Shown here one piece after another: positions 1-10,320 of a stretch of 13,735 nucleotides of DNA (positions within the stretch are counted from its first letter, which is position 1; each line of letters begins with the position of its first letter). The stretch is from Gyrodactylus bullatarudis. Its lineage: Eukaryota > Platyhelminthes > Monogenea > Gyrodactylidea > Gyrodactylidae. The notes beneath the pieces were generated by a model. It saw nothing but the letters and a program-made list of their open reading frames with translations. It had not been told where the DNA came from and searched no databases. Where the stretch lies: contig SSNU01003029.1 of assembly GCA_012064415.1 (NCBI GenBank), forward strand, positions 1 through 13,735, written 5' to 3'. Both the position numbers and the translations under genes were made by a program.

Positions 1-77
1 TCAGGGATCTTGAAATATCAAATTTCATCGACTTTCAAGTAGGAAAAAATTAAAATTTGATTTTGAAAGGATTATGG

Positions 78-216
78 AGTGAATCTTAAAACCAGATTCA
101 GCATATTTAATTTCTTTGACTATTTGTGATCACTCTCTCACATTGAAATCAACAAAAATTTTCAACTCAAAGTTCAAAAAAATGGGAATCTGGCGCTACT
201 TCAAGATGTCAAATTT
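78..216. repeat. Dispersed AT-rich repeat carrying a TGGCGCTA core (copy A)
   Basis: The stretch around 151-216 has an AAAAATTTTCAACTC block followed by TGGCGCTACTTCAAG. The same order, diverged, recurs at 8561-8610 as AAAAATTTTCAATTC followed by TTGGCGCTAACTTGAA. Weaker similarity continues upstream: a GGAGTGAATCTTAAAA-like block here matches GGGATGATTCTCAAAA near 8500. I read this as two old copies of one non-coding interspersed repeat in the same orientation. No coding capacity, terminal inverted repeats or target duplication could be seen, so the class is unknown. Ends are approximate. Confidence 0.45.
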
Positions 217-360
217 GCCATATTTTCCTTAAAAATTGATTTTTCTCAAATATTTTTTTCTCCGTATCGTGAAATAGGACCTCATGATCTAGATTCCAAA
301 AAATCTTGATCAAGTTCGATTTCTTGATGAAAAAATTAGGAATTTTGTAAGAATCATAAA

Positions 361-2770
361 TTCCCATCTTCATATTAAGTAGCTTTACGTCCGAAAAACC
401 ACTGATTTACATTTGGGAATTTCAAAGGCGATGGCTTCAGCAGTGATGTACGAAGAAAATCAACTAATTTTATAAATGACCATTATTCCAACATACAATT
501 AAAAATTGTATTCAAAAAACAAAGATTATTTAGTTTAATTCATAAGGATTTGCAAAAGCCAGAAGAAAATACTCTCTTAGCACTGATCTTTGGATTAAAG
601 AGAAATTCTTTATTAATACTATTAAACCAGATCTGTGTGTTCAAAAGAACCATACATATTCTCTGATACTACCCTGGCCTATGTGTGCTTTTTCACCCTT
701 TTTTCTCTTCACTTTTGCTATTAATGTTGAATTTTTTGGGTGGTTTTCCAGCTTACATTCTCTTCTTTTTATGGTACTTGCTTCTTACTATTTTCATTCT
801 AATTATTGTAATTTATTATTTCAATGATTATATTTATAATTTCATTTTTAAGGTAACATTGCTGATGAAGCTTTAAGAAATACGTATTCAGTGCCAAAAA
901 ACGTCTTGTTTTTTTCAATTCTTCAAAATTCCTAAATTCGAGAAAATTCAAAAAATAAATAAATTTGAACAGTTTAAGCTCTAAAAAAGTCTCCTGGGAA
1001 GTTTCAACTTTCAGAAATTATTTTTATTATAATTCAGTGTAGTATGAAAATATATTCGATTTCTTTCTTTTACTCGTGTAATAAGCGCATTTTAACATTT
1101 GAATGATAAATTTGACCTTAGATTTTATCCTTCTCAAGATAGGAATCCAGTATTATTTCTAGTTAATCCTCTATATCCACATTATAAGAAAAAATACTCA
1201 TAGATCAAAATGCTATTGATAAAATTGAAAAGTCAGAAAATAATCAATATTGTTAAATCATCATAGAAGATGAATAAAATCAATTTCTCTATTCACTCTT
1301 TAATTCGGTGATAATACTGCGTGTAGTAAACATCGAGAACACTTGAAATAATTCGATTAAAAAGATCCAAGAATTTGATTTTCTTCCACTTTTATAGTCT
1401 AGTAAAAGATGATATTATTTGGGAAAAGTTTCTCCAGAATTACCAAATTCATTGGCTAATTAGATTAAAATCTATTTTTCAGTCATGAATCTGAATGACA
1501 ACATTGAATTTTAAAATCCGTCAAGAAATCAGAGGTCAAAACGCGAAAAGACAAAAAATGAGGTAATTAATTTTTTTATCCACAATCAAGACTGTTCCAA
1601 TGTTTGCGAGTGTTGAATGATCATTAGACAAGAAATGAATGAAAATATTCTTCGTATTAGATAGAAAGAATCAGCAGAAAATCCTGAATGGAATGAGGGA
1701 ATTTAATTTTTGTGGAAAGTTTGACACTTATTGAGCCTACTTTATAGTAAAACAACTTAAAATTATCACAAATCGTATGCTTTTTCAAAAAAATTTTAAT
1801 TGCAGAAAGATAATCTTATAATGACTACAGATCGAACACAGATCGTAAAAATGTGTTTCAGGTTGGAAAAACAATTTAGCACTATTATCGTTATAAAAAT
1901 AAAAATATCTTATACTGGGAAAAATATACATTTTAACCATTTGCACGTCTGGCTTGTTAATCTGTGAGATATAGCGTATATGTCTTGTCTAAGAATGCTA
2001 CATTTATGAAAATTTCTTATTTTTAAATAAATTCACAACCATGTAGCAGACATCATACCCAAAGTTTGTAAATACATTAATAGATTATGTAATAACAGAT
2101 AAGTTTAAAAGAAATTATCCCCATATTCCTATGGCTCTTAAAGAACTACAGGAGAAAAACTGACAACTGAAACGGAATGTCAAAAAATAAACTAAAGGTC
2201 GTATTTCTACGAATTGAAAAGCATAGAGAAATATTGCCAGAATAATTAGAGAAACTCGAAATAATGATATGCATTGTATGCTTCCTTTATATGTATGTAA
2301 CCTTTTATTCCTGAGGTTATCCAATTTAAAACTGATACTCTAATTAGAATCTAAAATATTCAAATTTTATTTAATTCTGTTAGAATTCTCTTAAGAATCA
2401 TTAAATAATGCGAAAAGATGAATTAATTCAAATAAAATGGAAAAAAGTTACAAAATAAAAAAAGAAATATTAGGTAAACGATCAATTTGATAAAATACTT
2501 GATGAGTCAGTAAATTGGTTGTTAAAAGTGCACTTTCTAGAAGAAATTATTCATTCAGGTTTTTTCAATTACATTTTGAAAAACCCCAAAAGATTTATTG
2601 CTTTATATTAACCAAATTTAGCAGCATCTCATCTGATGAATGAACAAGCCGAATATAAAATAAATTTTCATTTGTGATAGCTTTATCTAATTCACACATT
2701 TGTGTTAATTTATAGTTGGAAACAAACATTTCTGAAAAAATGTAACTTATACAAACAATCAACTTGAGCT
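361..2770. other. AT-rich DNA with no recognised gene
   Basis: I read this stretch on both strands and saw no recognisable protein motif, RNA gene or convincing exon. A 63-codon plus-strand ORF at 685-876 encodes only runs of Leu, Ile, Phe and Tyr, as expected from translating T-rich DNA. If the SYK-like gene continues on the minus strand, this could be intron or 3' flank, but nothing here shows which. Confidence 0.6.
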
Positions 2771-2772
2771 AA

Positions 2773-3482
2773 CATAAGCAGCAACAGCAATCTAATTCCA
2801 ACTATAGAAATCAAGCTGAGATTTCAAGTGAAGCTTTACAGGATGAAAATCGTTTTAAACCGACTAGTAAATTAATTAATGGTTTTTCAGCTTACTTAAG
2901 TGATTTATACCTATTAATTCCCCATGAATAGAATGCACAAAATCACATGATCCGTTAGAAATCGATGATTGGAAATATAATAAAAAATTCTATAGACACA
3001 CAGGCTTGTTTAATCATATAATGGTAGAGCTATCTGGTTATTACATGATGAAGATTGTCTTCTTATACTTTAGCCAAGAAAATTTTAGCCCCATAATATA
3101 GTCAGTGATAGATTTCCTCAATAAAATCTATAACTGCAGTTGATTACGGATGAGAACCATAATTAGATAGAACAGGGGTAAGGATGATATCCACTTGTTG
3201 AGTTCAGTTGTAGATTTCAATCATTGAATTATTCATAAAATAAACGGAAATATTCCAAGGATCATTGAATCATTTTTTAGTATCCTAAGGATTTTTACCA
3301 TATTTTTTATCTATCAAATTGATCTTTCCTTGTCGATTTATTGCCTGAGTAATTTTAATAATAATAGAGAAATTTTAATCAGAGGAAAAAATCACCAATT
3401 TTCCTACCTTGAAAGCTTTGATAATTATCTTGACATGTTTGTTCAAAAGCTGGAAGTTTTGAATAAACTCATAAAATGGAAT
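2773..3482 (+). pseudogene. Unidentified coding-like stretch, broken by frameshift and stops
   Basis: Three long stop-free readings follow one another on the plus strand. The first, 2773-2928 before a TAG at 2929, begins with His-Lys and four Gln and has a mixed, protein-like composition. The second, 2928-3098, is in a different frame and includes the string CTKSHDPLEIDDWKYNKKFY; it ends at TAG 3099. The third, 3228-3482, is in the second frame and runs 85 codons to TAA at 3483, with in-frame stops between 3099 and 3227. In DNA this AT-rich such runs are uncommon, and the end-to-end order suggests one decayed ORF. I do not recognise the family. It could be an old transposon protein, a processed pseudogene or chance. 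No splice sites or start codon support an active gene. Confidence 0.3.
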
Positions 3483-4360
3483 TAAGAAATGTGAGAATAA
3501 AAATTAAATTGGATTTTAGTTGGAATTCGCATTATTTCTACCAGTAAAACTGAAAAATGACTAAAATGATTTTTCATTATTTTGTTTATCTCATCTTATT
3601 ATTAGGCCGGTATTATTAGCAAATTTCAGCCATAAAATAAACAGCTCAATTTAGTACTAATAATACTTAAGATTTCAAGTAATCTTTTTTTATAAGTGAG
3701 ATAAAATGTCGATAAATGTCGAAAATTTAATCCATAACTGTAACAATCCCTTAGATCAATGACTGATACTGTAAAAAATTCTTTTGAAAAGTTCCTTATT
3801 TTCGAATCCATCCAATGAAAATTAAGAAACTAATTTTCTAGTCTTTTTGTTAATTTACTGACATAAGTGATGACTACAATCAAGTGGTTGGCATGTGTGG
3901 AATGGTCTTTCTCAATGCTCAAAAATGTTCTAACAAATAACGAATTATTCAAGACTGGCAATCTAAAAGAGCAATTTTATATTCGCTTAATTATATTACA
4001 ATATTTTTGAAAGATTTCGTGAAGTAAAAAATGTCGAAATTTAAGATAAAAATGTCGAAAAATGTTACCGACCTACTTATTATAGAAGCATAAAAAGGTA
4101 TTTTGATGCGATATCTGGTGAGATGAAGTCAAAATGGTTAAATCAGAGAACAGTTGACCGCAAGGGATTCGTTTTCATTTCATCGGTCTCTTTGTCATTC
4201 AAAAAAATTACTGCGAAACAATAGGGGGCAAATGTTCTATAGATTCGCCGTCAAAATACTTGAAGAATAATTTTTTCATACCAATAGACAATACGAGAAA
4301 TTTTCCAAAATTTTGATGAGCGTTTTTTAGTAATTTTGGAAATTTTCGTTCAAGTCTAAC
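3483..4360. repeat. Diverged debris of the foldback repeat family
   Basis: Several pieces resemble the better-preserved copies to the right. Near 3522-3565 a GAATTCGCATTATTTCT block, then AAAAATGACT, matches the internal part of the 4500-4857 copy. Near 4083-4120 AGAAGCATAAAAAGGTATTTTGA and TCTGGTGAGAT match that copy's right arm. Near 4251-4356 CAAAATACTTGAAG and an AGTAATTTTGGAAATTTTCG block match its outer parts. The pieces are spread over more than 800 bases, so this is either one copy with an insertion or several fragments. AATGTCG-containing strings near 3705-3725 and 4030-4065 also repeat here. Boundaries are not resolved. Confidence 0.35.
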
Positions 4361-4499
4361 GATTACTAATAAATTTTGACAGGCCTTCCATTTTTAAGGG
4401 AGTTAGTATTCTTTTTTTCCAATTCATGAAAGTGGGCATTGAGGAAAAAAATGAGATTTTAATGAAAATCATATCAACTCCCGGAAGAATCGATAAACA

Positions 4500-4857
4500 C
4501 TTGGATGAAATTTTCCAAAATTACTAAAATCGCTCAGGTATTTTAGTATTATCCCACCAAATTTCGCTTTTACCTATTATACCTTTTTACGAATCTGAAA
4601 AAAAGATAAACAAAATTAATTTTAACATGAATTCACATTATTTCTTGCAAAAATGACTTAAAAATTGTTTTATCAATAGTTAAAAATGAAATATTTCTTA
4701 TTTTTTCATGAATATTAAAATTTTGATCAGTCAAAAAACGTTTTTAATTTGAAAGTTTTCACAATTTTGTTTTCAGAAGCATAAAAATGTATTTTGAATT
4801 TGGTGGGATATTATAGAAACAATTGATGATTAAATGGGCATATCGATGGGTGATTTT
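4500..4857 (-). repeat. Foldback (inverted-repeat) element, copy 2
   Basis: The left arm has TTTAGTATTATCCCACCAAAT at about 4541-4562. The right arm has the complement, ATTTGGTGGGATATTATA, near 4799-4816. Further in, GATAAACAAAATTAA on the left opposes CACAATTTTGTTTTC on the right. The internal segment (GAATTCACATTATTTCT, AAAAATGACTT, TTTTTTCATGAATATT, GATCAGTCAAAAAACG) matches the complement of the internal part of the copy at 5735-6128, so the two copies are inverted relative to each other. No ORF of note lies inside. This fits a non-autonomous MITE-like or foldback DNA element. Strand is given relative to copy 1. Confidence 0.6.
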
Positions 4858-4869
4858 AGAAATTTTGGA

Positions 4870-5689
4870 ATACGTCCTTGGCGTATTAAAAAATCATGTT
4901 TCCGACATGTTCTTTATTTATTGTCTCCCTTTTTAACAGTTTATCTACAAGTAAGCCTTTTAAGCCGTGCATTAACCAAGGGATATATATAACACTGAAA
5001 AAAGAGACGTAATAATATTATTATGTACATTTAGTAAGAAATGTACTTTAAGAGAGGAATAAAGTGCCATACATTTATTAGATGCTTCGCTTCCTCTAGT
5101 TGACCAAAAATTTGCATGAAATAAAAATAATTTCTTTCATTCTGTAAGTACAAATACTGTATTGAAAATATTCTTGGATCATAAATCATTATTAGAGAAG
5201 AACTCAAAATACTACTTTAAGAGAGCAGAGAAAGAATTATAAAAAATTCCATTATTTATGAATTATTCAGATAAATTTTTGCTACCCATTTGCATTTATA
5301 CTTAATAGCATACATTTTCCTCTCTAAAATTATTTTTATATTCCGATTCATATATATTTATGATATTCTCAACTTTAATCTAAGATTTAAAATTAGTTTT
5401 CTATTCTTGTAATTTTGAGTTATTTTATATGCATTATTTTCGATTTTCTTGCTTGTATTGTCGAGCCATATATTCTTTTGAAAAAAATATAATTTATATT
5501 TCATGTATCAATCAAAAGTACTCAGATATAAATACTGTTCCAAATAATCCCATCCTCTGGTTTAAATATACTTTCAAGTTTCTTTTTCGAAAGTAACATC
5601 AAAATGATAGTTTACAGTTATAAATTATAATGATTAAAAGCTAAACAAATTTTCGCTATAGATCAATCCAGCATTGTTGATTTTCGACC
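4870..5689. other. AT-rich spacer, nothing recognised
   Basis: This lies between the two clearest foldback copies. I found no long reading frame, RNA gene or convincing splice-site pair on either strand. Confidence 0.55.
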
Positions 5690-5734
5690 AATAATTAGTA
5701 GAGTTGGATGAAATTTTGCAAAATTACTTAAATT

Positions 5735-6128
5735 GACCATAGATGTGAAAAAACTAATCTTCAAGTATTTAAATATGATCCCACCAAATTTTGCTTCAAA
5801 ATACCTTTCCATGATTCTGGAATAAGATAAACAAAATTGTGAAAAATTTCAAATTTAAAACGTTTTTTGAACGATCAAAATTCATGAAAAATAAGAGAAA
5901 TTTCATTTTCACTATTGAAAAAAACAAGTCATTTTTGTAACTTTTTTTGAATAAATAATGTGAATTCAGGTTAAAATTATCAAAATACAACATTAAAAAA
6001 CATTTTTAATTTGAAAATTTTCAGAATTTTGTTTATCTTATTCCAAAATCATACAAAAATATTTTGAAGCGAAATTTGGTGGGATACTATTAAAATACTT
6101 GAAGTTTAAACTTCCCATATCAATGGTC
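5735..6128 (+). repeat. Foldback (inverted-repeat) element, copy 1
   Basis: This is the best-preserved copy. The left arm, about 5735-5860, runs GACCATAGATGTG, CTTCAAGTATTT, GATCCCACCAAATTTTGCTT, then GGAATAAGATAAACAAAATT. The right arm, about 5990-6128, carries the complements in reverse order: AATTTTGTTTATCTTATTCC, AAGCGAAATTTGGTGGGAT, AAATACTTGAAG, ending ATGGTC. Arms of roughly 120-130 bases surround an unpaired centre of about 130 bases, so single-stranded DNA or RNA would form a long hairpin. The flanks include an identical 11-bp AATAATTAGTA at 5690-5700 and 6130-6140. That could be a target duplication, but the left one sits 34 bases outside the arm, so this is uncertain. There is no coding capacity; most likely a MITE-like element moved by a transposase encoded elsewhere. 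Confidence 0.7.
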
Positions 6129-6140
6129 TAATAATTAGTA

Positions 6141-7607
6141 CTGCGGTTATTATATCTTTCTCAGTAACCAATTTAAATCGTAACTATATTTTTGCTTTTC
6201 TTACTAGCGAAAAAAATAAAACAAAAGAAATCGCTAATGGACTAAAAAGAACAAGGCATATAGAAATTCACATTTTTGTTCCTTTTATTGTTATCCCTCC
6301 AAATTATATTTACCGCTTTTCTCTTTCTTTTATATTCTTGCCAGTAGGCTTTTAGTATTAGTATTTTTTACTTTTAAATAAATAATCAAGATTCAGAGAT
6401 ATCTTTAATAACCAAATACCCAAATTACTTCTAAATTCATAAGCGAATTTATCATATTTTGACAGCTGCTAATAAACACAAATGGTCGTAATTTTTTAGA
6501 TAATTTAATTCTCTATTTTTATCGCTGTATAATAACTTATGATTAATCATTTAATTCTAAATGGTTAAAATAAATTTTGGTTTAAATTGACCTCAACTAT
6601 GAATTAGGTAAAGTTAGCCTCAAATTGCCTATTTTAAATTTGCATAAATTCATACTCAAATAATTTCTAATTGTCCATATATATCACAGGATGATAGATT
6701 ATTTTATTAAAGGCAACTCTTTAGTTAAATGCTAAGATACCATAGGAATAATTTTAAAGAAGCTCGTGATTTCTATTGGTATTTTGCCTTATCAAGTGAT
6801 TATAATTCTATTCAACAGGAGTTTAAAAAATAGTCTTAATATTAGATATTTTACGAGATTTGATTAGAGTGGTGAATTGTATTTTTTCAAGAATGTTGAA
6901 CAGATCACGTGAATTAATTTGAAATGAATGCATTAAAATCGGATATGATTACTTTGTTTTATTTAATCATGTAATGTAAAAACAGGTGGATGAGATTTTT
7001 TCCGATCAGGTTTCCCTGATTAAAGTTTATTAGACAAATCATATCACTGCCTAGCTCCCAACCCATTAATCGTAGAAAAAAGGTAGTGTGCAGATAAAAA
7101 GATATATATTTGACATTTTCTAAAAGAAATAACCAAACACACATAAACCCATAATAATACTAAATGTAAAAAGTATTTTTGAGATCTGAATTTAAATAAA
7201 GCATATATATAATAAATAAATATTTATCAGGAAAATTTTTTATCAAAAATTGTACTTTAATGATTTATTTGAGAAACAGTTCAGAAAAGAGACAACATAC
7301 AAGTTTCCATGATTTCTTATGACTTAGATTACTTGAAACATGAAAAATTATTTTCTGAATAAAAAATGTTCCAAAAGAAATTAATTGTGTTTTTCTAGCA
7401 TATAATATTATTATTTCTCAGAATGTACTCTCGATTGACAGGAAATAGAGAATCTGTTATACTTCTTCTTCAAGTGGATATTTAAAAAATACTATTTAGA
7501 GATTTCAATGTGGGGGGATTGAAAATAATATTCAACAATCGAAGTACTCTTAAATATATTTAAATTTTCAGAATGAAGAAAAAAATATTTTATTGATATA
7601 AACTCAC
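6141..7607. other. AT-rich DNA with no recognised gene, downstream of the last visible SYK-like exon
   Basis: If the exon at 7608-7639 is real, its donor site makes this stretch intronic on the minus strand. I saw no further exon with matching phase and motifs. A 61-codon minus-strand ORF at 6959-7144 has no recognisable motif and is probably chance. Confidence 0.55.
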
Positions 7608-7639
7608 CAGGCTCCTTTCATGTGATACGGAGTTAGATC
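7608..7639 (-). CDS. SYK-like kinase, 32-nt micro-exon in the linker after the SH2 domain
   Basis: On the minus strand a strong acceptor (TCTTTTTTCAG) precedes 32 bases, followed by a good donor (GTGAGT). The preceding exon ends one base into a codon, and 1 + 32 gives exactly eleven codons with no stop: GSNSVSHERSL. It ends in phase 0. The peptide is Ser-rich and hydrophilic, as expected for the flexible linker between the second SH2 domain and the kinase domain. In mammalian SYK this linker is variable and alternatively spliced, so a small cassette exon here is plausible, but skipping it would shift the frame relative to a phase-0 exon. The evidence is splice-site strength plus phase; there is no recognisable protein motif, so a chance match remains possible. 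Confidence 0.55.
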
Positions 7640-8329
7640 CTGAAAAAAGATTAAATATGTGTTAATGAGGTTTTTTGTAGGTTGTAAAAATTCACTTATT
7701 TTCTACACTTGTAGTAAAGTTAAAATAATTGAAATTTCACGAGTTTCTAAAAATTTTAAATTTTTCCTGTAAGCTAAATAAGATCATGCATTAAGAATTT
7801 CAGACTTTTAAAAATAAATATTGAACATATTCCAGAAAAGTTCCTTCTTATTTGATGATTATAGTTTAAGGTAACTTGCATTTTATTTTAGAAGTAAAAA
7901 TAGGCATTCAGAAGTAATTTGTCAATAATTTTTTATGTTAAGACAGAAAAAATGATCAATTTATTTTATTTTGAACCTGTAGTGGAGTTTCACAATAATA
8001 ATGCAGAGGAAATTTTATTTTTGAATGACATTTTAAGAAAAAAACCTAACCAATGTTGTTTTATATTGATGGATGAAAAAATGATAGCAGCAAAATGAAC
8101 GACAGTGAAAATTTTAATTTCTTTCATTAAAAATTATTATTTTTTCTCTGATTTCATTCGAGTTGATAAAAACAAATGTTTGAATTAGTCATCAGAGGAT
8201 TTCCTATAAATAAATCTTTAAAACGATTAATTGTTATTTTTTGTGATTAGTCTTGCTGAAGGAAATAATAATTCAAAATTTCACAAAGCTGATTGTCATT
8301 TGAATATCAAGATAAAATATTGAATACTG

Positions 8330-8720
8330 AGTTGGCGCTATTTTTGATCTTGGATTTGAAAAATCTTTTTTTTGATTCTAAAAAGTGATCAAAAGTTGTT
8401 TTAGAGAATTGAATTAGACAAAGAAGTAGATTTTCACGAGTCGAGATTAATGATTAGAGATCTCAGAACATCATTTCAAAGCGAGAAATTGAAGTGGGAT
8501 GATTCTCAAAATCTCATTTGATTTCTTCTGCTGACCATAAAAATTTCTTCCGATCAACCCCCATCAAAAATTTTCAATTCAAAAGAGGGAAATTTGGCGC
8601 TAACTTGAAATTCAATACAAATCCAAATTTTTTTTAGATTTCAAAAAGACTCATGAGCTCTTTTGTAAAAACTCTCATATTCTCTTCAACTAACCATAAA
8701 TATATTTTAGCTTGTTCAAA
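8330..8720. repeat. Dispersed AT-rich repeat carrying a TTGGCGCTA core (copy B, partly tandem)
   Basis: TTGGCGCTA occurs at about 8333 and 8594, and the second has the same left context as the copy near 151-216. Within this stretch an internal repeat is also visible. The block near 8508-8560 (AATCTCATTTGATTTCTTCT, then GACCATAAAAATTTC) is echoed near 8668-8720 (AACTCTCATATTCTCTTC, then AACCATAAATATATT), a spacing of about 160 bases. It sits in the intron between the 32-nt exon and the 91-nt exon. It has no coding capacity and its class is unknown. Confidence 0.45.
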
Positions 8721-8940
8721 AATTTATGCAACAGCTGAGAACAAATAAAATTACCAATCCTTGTCGTTTCTAAAATAATGCTTTGACCATATGTTAAGAA
8801 ATTTTTGTTTACCCAATATTCCATCATTCCGTATTTATTTATTCCAATCCAAAGCTATTTTAGTAAATACAGTAGAAGCATTGACAAGTTAAAATCATAA
8901 AAATCCAAATAAATTTCAAGATAATGTTTAATTTGCTTAC

Positions 8941-9031
8941 CTGAACGAGTCCTGTTATAATCTGGATTATGAATTCCTCGCTTGAGTTTATATAACAGTC
9001 CATCTTGTCGGAAATGGTAATGATCAATCAG
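8941..9031 (-). CDS. SYK-like kinase exon: C-terminal end of the SH2 domain and start of the linker
   Basis: The acceptor on the minus strand reads TTTCACAG and the donor GTAAGC. The 91 bases give thirty codons plus one base: LIDHYHFRQDGLLYKLKRGI, then HNPDYNRTRS. The first part is the end of an SH2 domain: the second helix (LIDHY), the DGL turn seen in SYK, ZAP-70, CSK and ABL SH2 domains, and the closing strand (LYKLKR). ZAP-70 and SYK have the same arrangement of a helix, a short loop, DGL and a Leu-rich strand. The remaining ten residues begin the linker and include one Tyr (in PDYN), but nothing shows that it is phosphorylated. The frame continues from the 136-nt exon in phase 0. Confidence that this is a genuine SH2 exon is high. 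Confidence 0.88.
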
Positions 9032-9850
9032 CTGTGAAATCAATGAGAAATAATCTGATTAATGTGTAGTATACCAACAAGTTTCTTTAGCTGTATCTTT
9101 CTACAATAAGTCATCGATATTTAATTAAAACTAGACTAAAAACCAAGCTCGTTTTGAACTTTAAGACATTCAAATTGCAAAAATTACTATTCTTCGATAG
9201 AGCTATTCTTTGCTAATTTAAAATATTTTTAATTAATGATGCAAAAACTTAAATTCATGCACTCATCTTTCAATAATTTTTTTTCTCAAAAATGTTCATT
9301 TTTGGCAGAAATAATTCCTATCGAACATGATTTTATTTGATGAATTTCATTGCAAGGTCTCATCTAGATGTTTAATTATTTTCTTATGTGCGCTAAATCA
9401 ATCATTAACAGCCCAAAAATAATACTTATATGGTGTAACACTTTATCAGGAAAATGAGCTCTTTATAAATCAGAGTAATGATCTACCGTAGGCTCCTGTA
9501 GACACCAGAATGGTTCTTAAAAATTTGAATCTTGTGCCAGAATTTCCAAAATCAACTATAGTGAACTGATCACATTTAAGGTTTGGATAATTAAATTTTC
9601 TTGTAAGTTACAGCCCCAAAATAGATTTCTACAATAAATTAATAATAGGTTAAAAAAACAAACTTTATATCTCTCTATACCTAAAATTAGGAAATTTATA
9701 CTATCCAAAATCAAAAATCTAAAAAGGGGGAATTTTTTAAAATGAAATTCTATTAAAATTACAATTCGATTAAATAACTGTTTGAATTGAAATGTTGAGA
9801 AATAAATTTTTGAGTATATTGAATTAATTTTAATGAATACTTGAACTCAC
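9032..9850 (-). other. Intron of the SYK-like gene (819 nt)
   Basis: This is bounded on the minus strand by donor GTGAGT (at 9850 downward) and acceptor TTTCACAG (ending at 9032). It is AT-rich with no other feature that I could recognise. Confidence 0.8.
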
Positions 9851-9986
9851 TTCAACAAGGGTCATAAACTTTTGACCACCTTCGATTGAAAAATGTTCAA
9901 ACTCTTTCTCAATCCTGTAATGCTTTGGTTCATTGTGGTAAACAATACTCAAGACGTATGTCACATCTTCCTTACGTAAGCGTACT
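9851..9986 (-). CDS. SYK-like kinase exon: central SH2 domain with the phosphotyrosine-binding Arg
   Basis: The acceptor TATTCTGCAG and donor GTGAGT flank 136 bases: one base completing a Leu codon, then 45 codons. The translation begins VRLRKEDVTYVLSIVY and continues through KHYRIEKEF, HFSIEGGQKF and MTLVE. With the Leu before it this makes FLVR, the SH2 signature; its Arg (9982-9980) is the residue that binds phosphotyrosine. The TYVLSIVY strand, the His in KHYRI at the usual second phosphate-contact position, and the IEGGQKFMTL segment all fit an SH2 domain. RKE-xx-TYxLS, HY-x-I and EG-x-KF-x-TL are shared with the C-terminal SH2 of ZAP-70 and SYK, which drives the family call. Key residues are intact and splice phases agree, so this should be functional. 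Confidence 0.92.
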
Positions 9987-10320
9987 CTGCAGAATAAAAA
10001 TTCAATCAAATAATAAAAAATTTACCACAATTTGTTAGCATCTTTAGTTCAAGACAAGGATATATTTCTAGAATTCTGAGTATATCAATTACAATAAACT
10101 TAAAGAATATAAATCTTAATTAGAGATATTGAATGAAACAGGAAATTGATGGATAGAATATTTTTCTTTTTCTGTATAGTTTTGAAGCAGGTTGCTCAGA
10201 TTTTGAAAATAGACTTTAGCAAGTAAGCACAAAAATAAAATTTTCAAACGACTGAATTGTATTAAATTAAAAATTTTTTAAATTTTATATATTTATATAT
10301 TCTTTTCAAAAATAAATTTT

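Noticed and set aside
374..460. Possible minus-strand exon with a Pro-rich peptide (KPSPLKFPNV) that might be part of the SYK linker
   Set aside because: The acceptor is weak, the donor choice is arbitrary, and nothing supports homology or phase.
685..876. 63-codon plus-strand ORF encoding a hydrophobic peptide
   Set aside because: It is almost entirely Leu, Ile, Phe and Tyr from T-rich DNA, with no motif and no exon signals.
4148..4317. Open plus-strand stretch of about 50 codons
   Set aside because: It has no start codon or motif and overlaps repeat-family debris, so it is probably non-coding.
6959..7144. 61-codon minus-strand ORF
   Set aside because: No motif, no matching splice phase with the SYK-like exons, composition typical of AT-rich noise.
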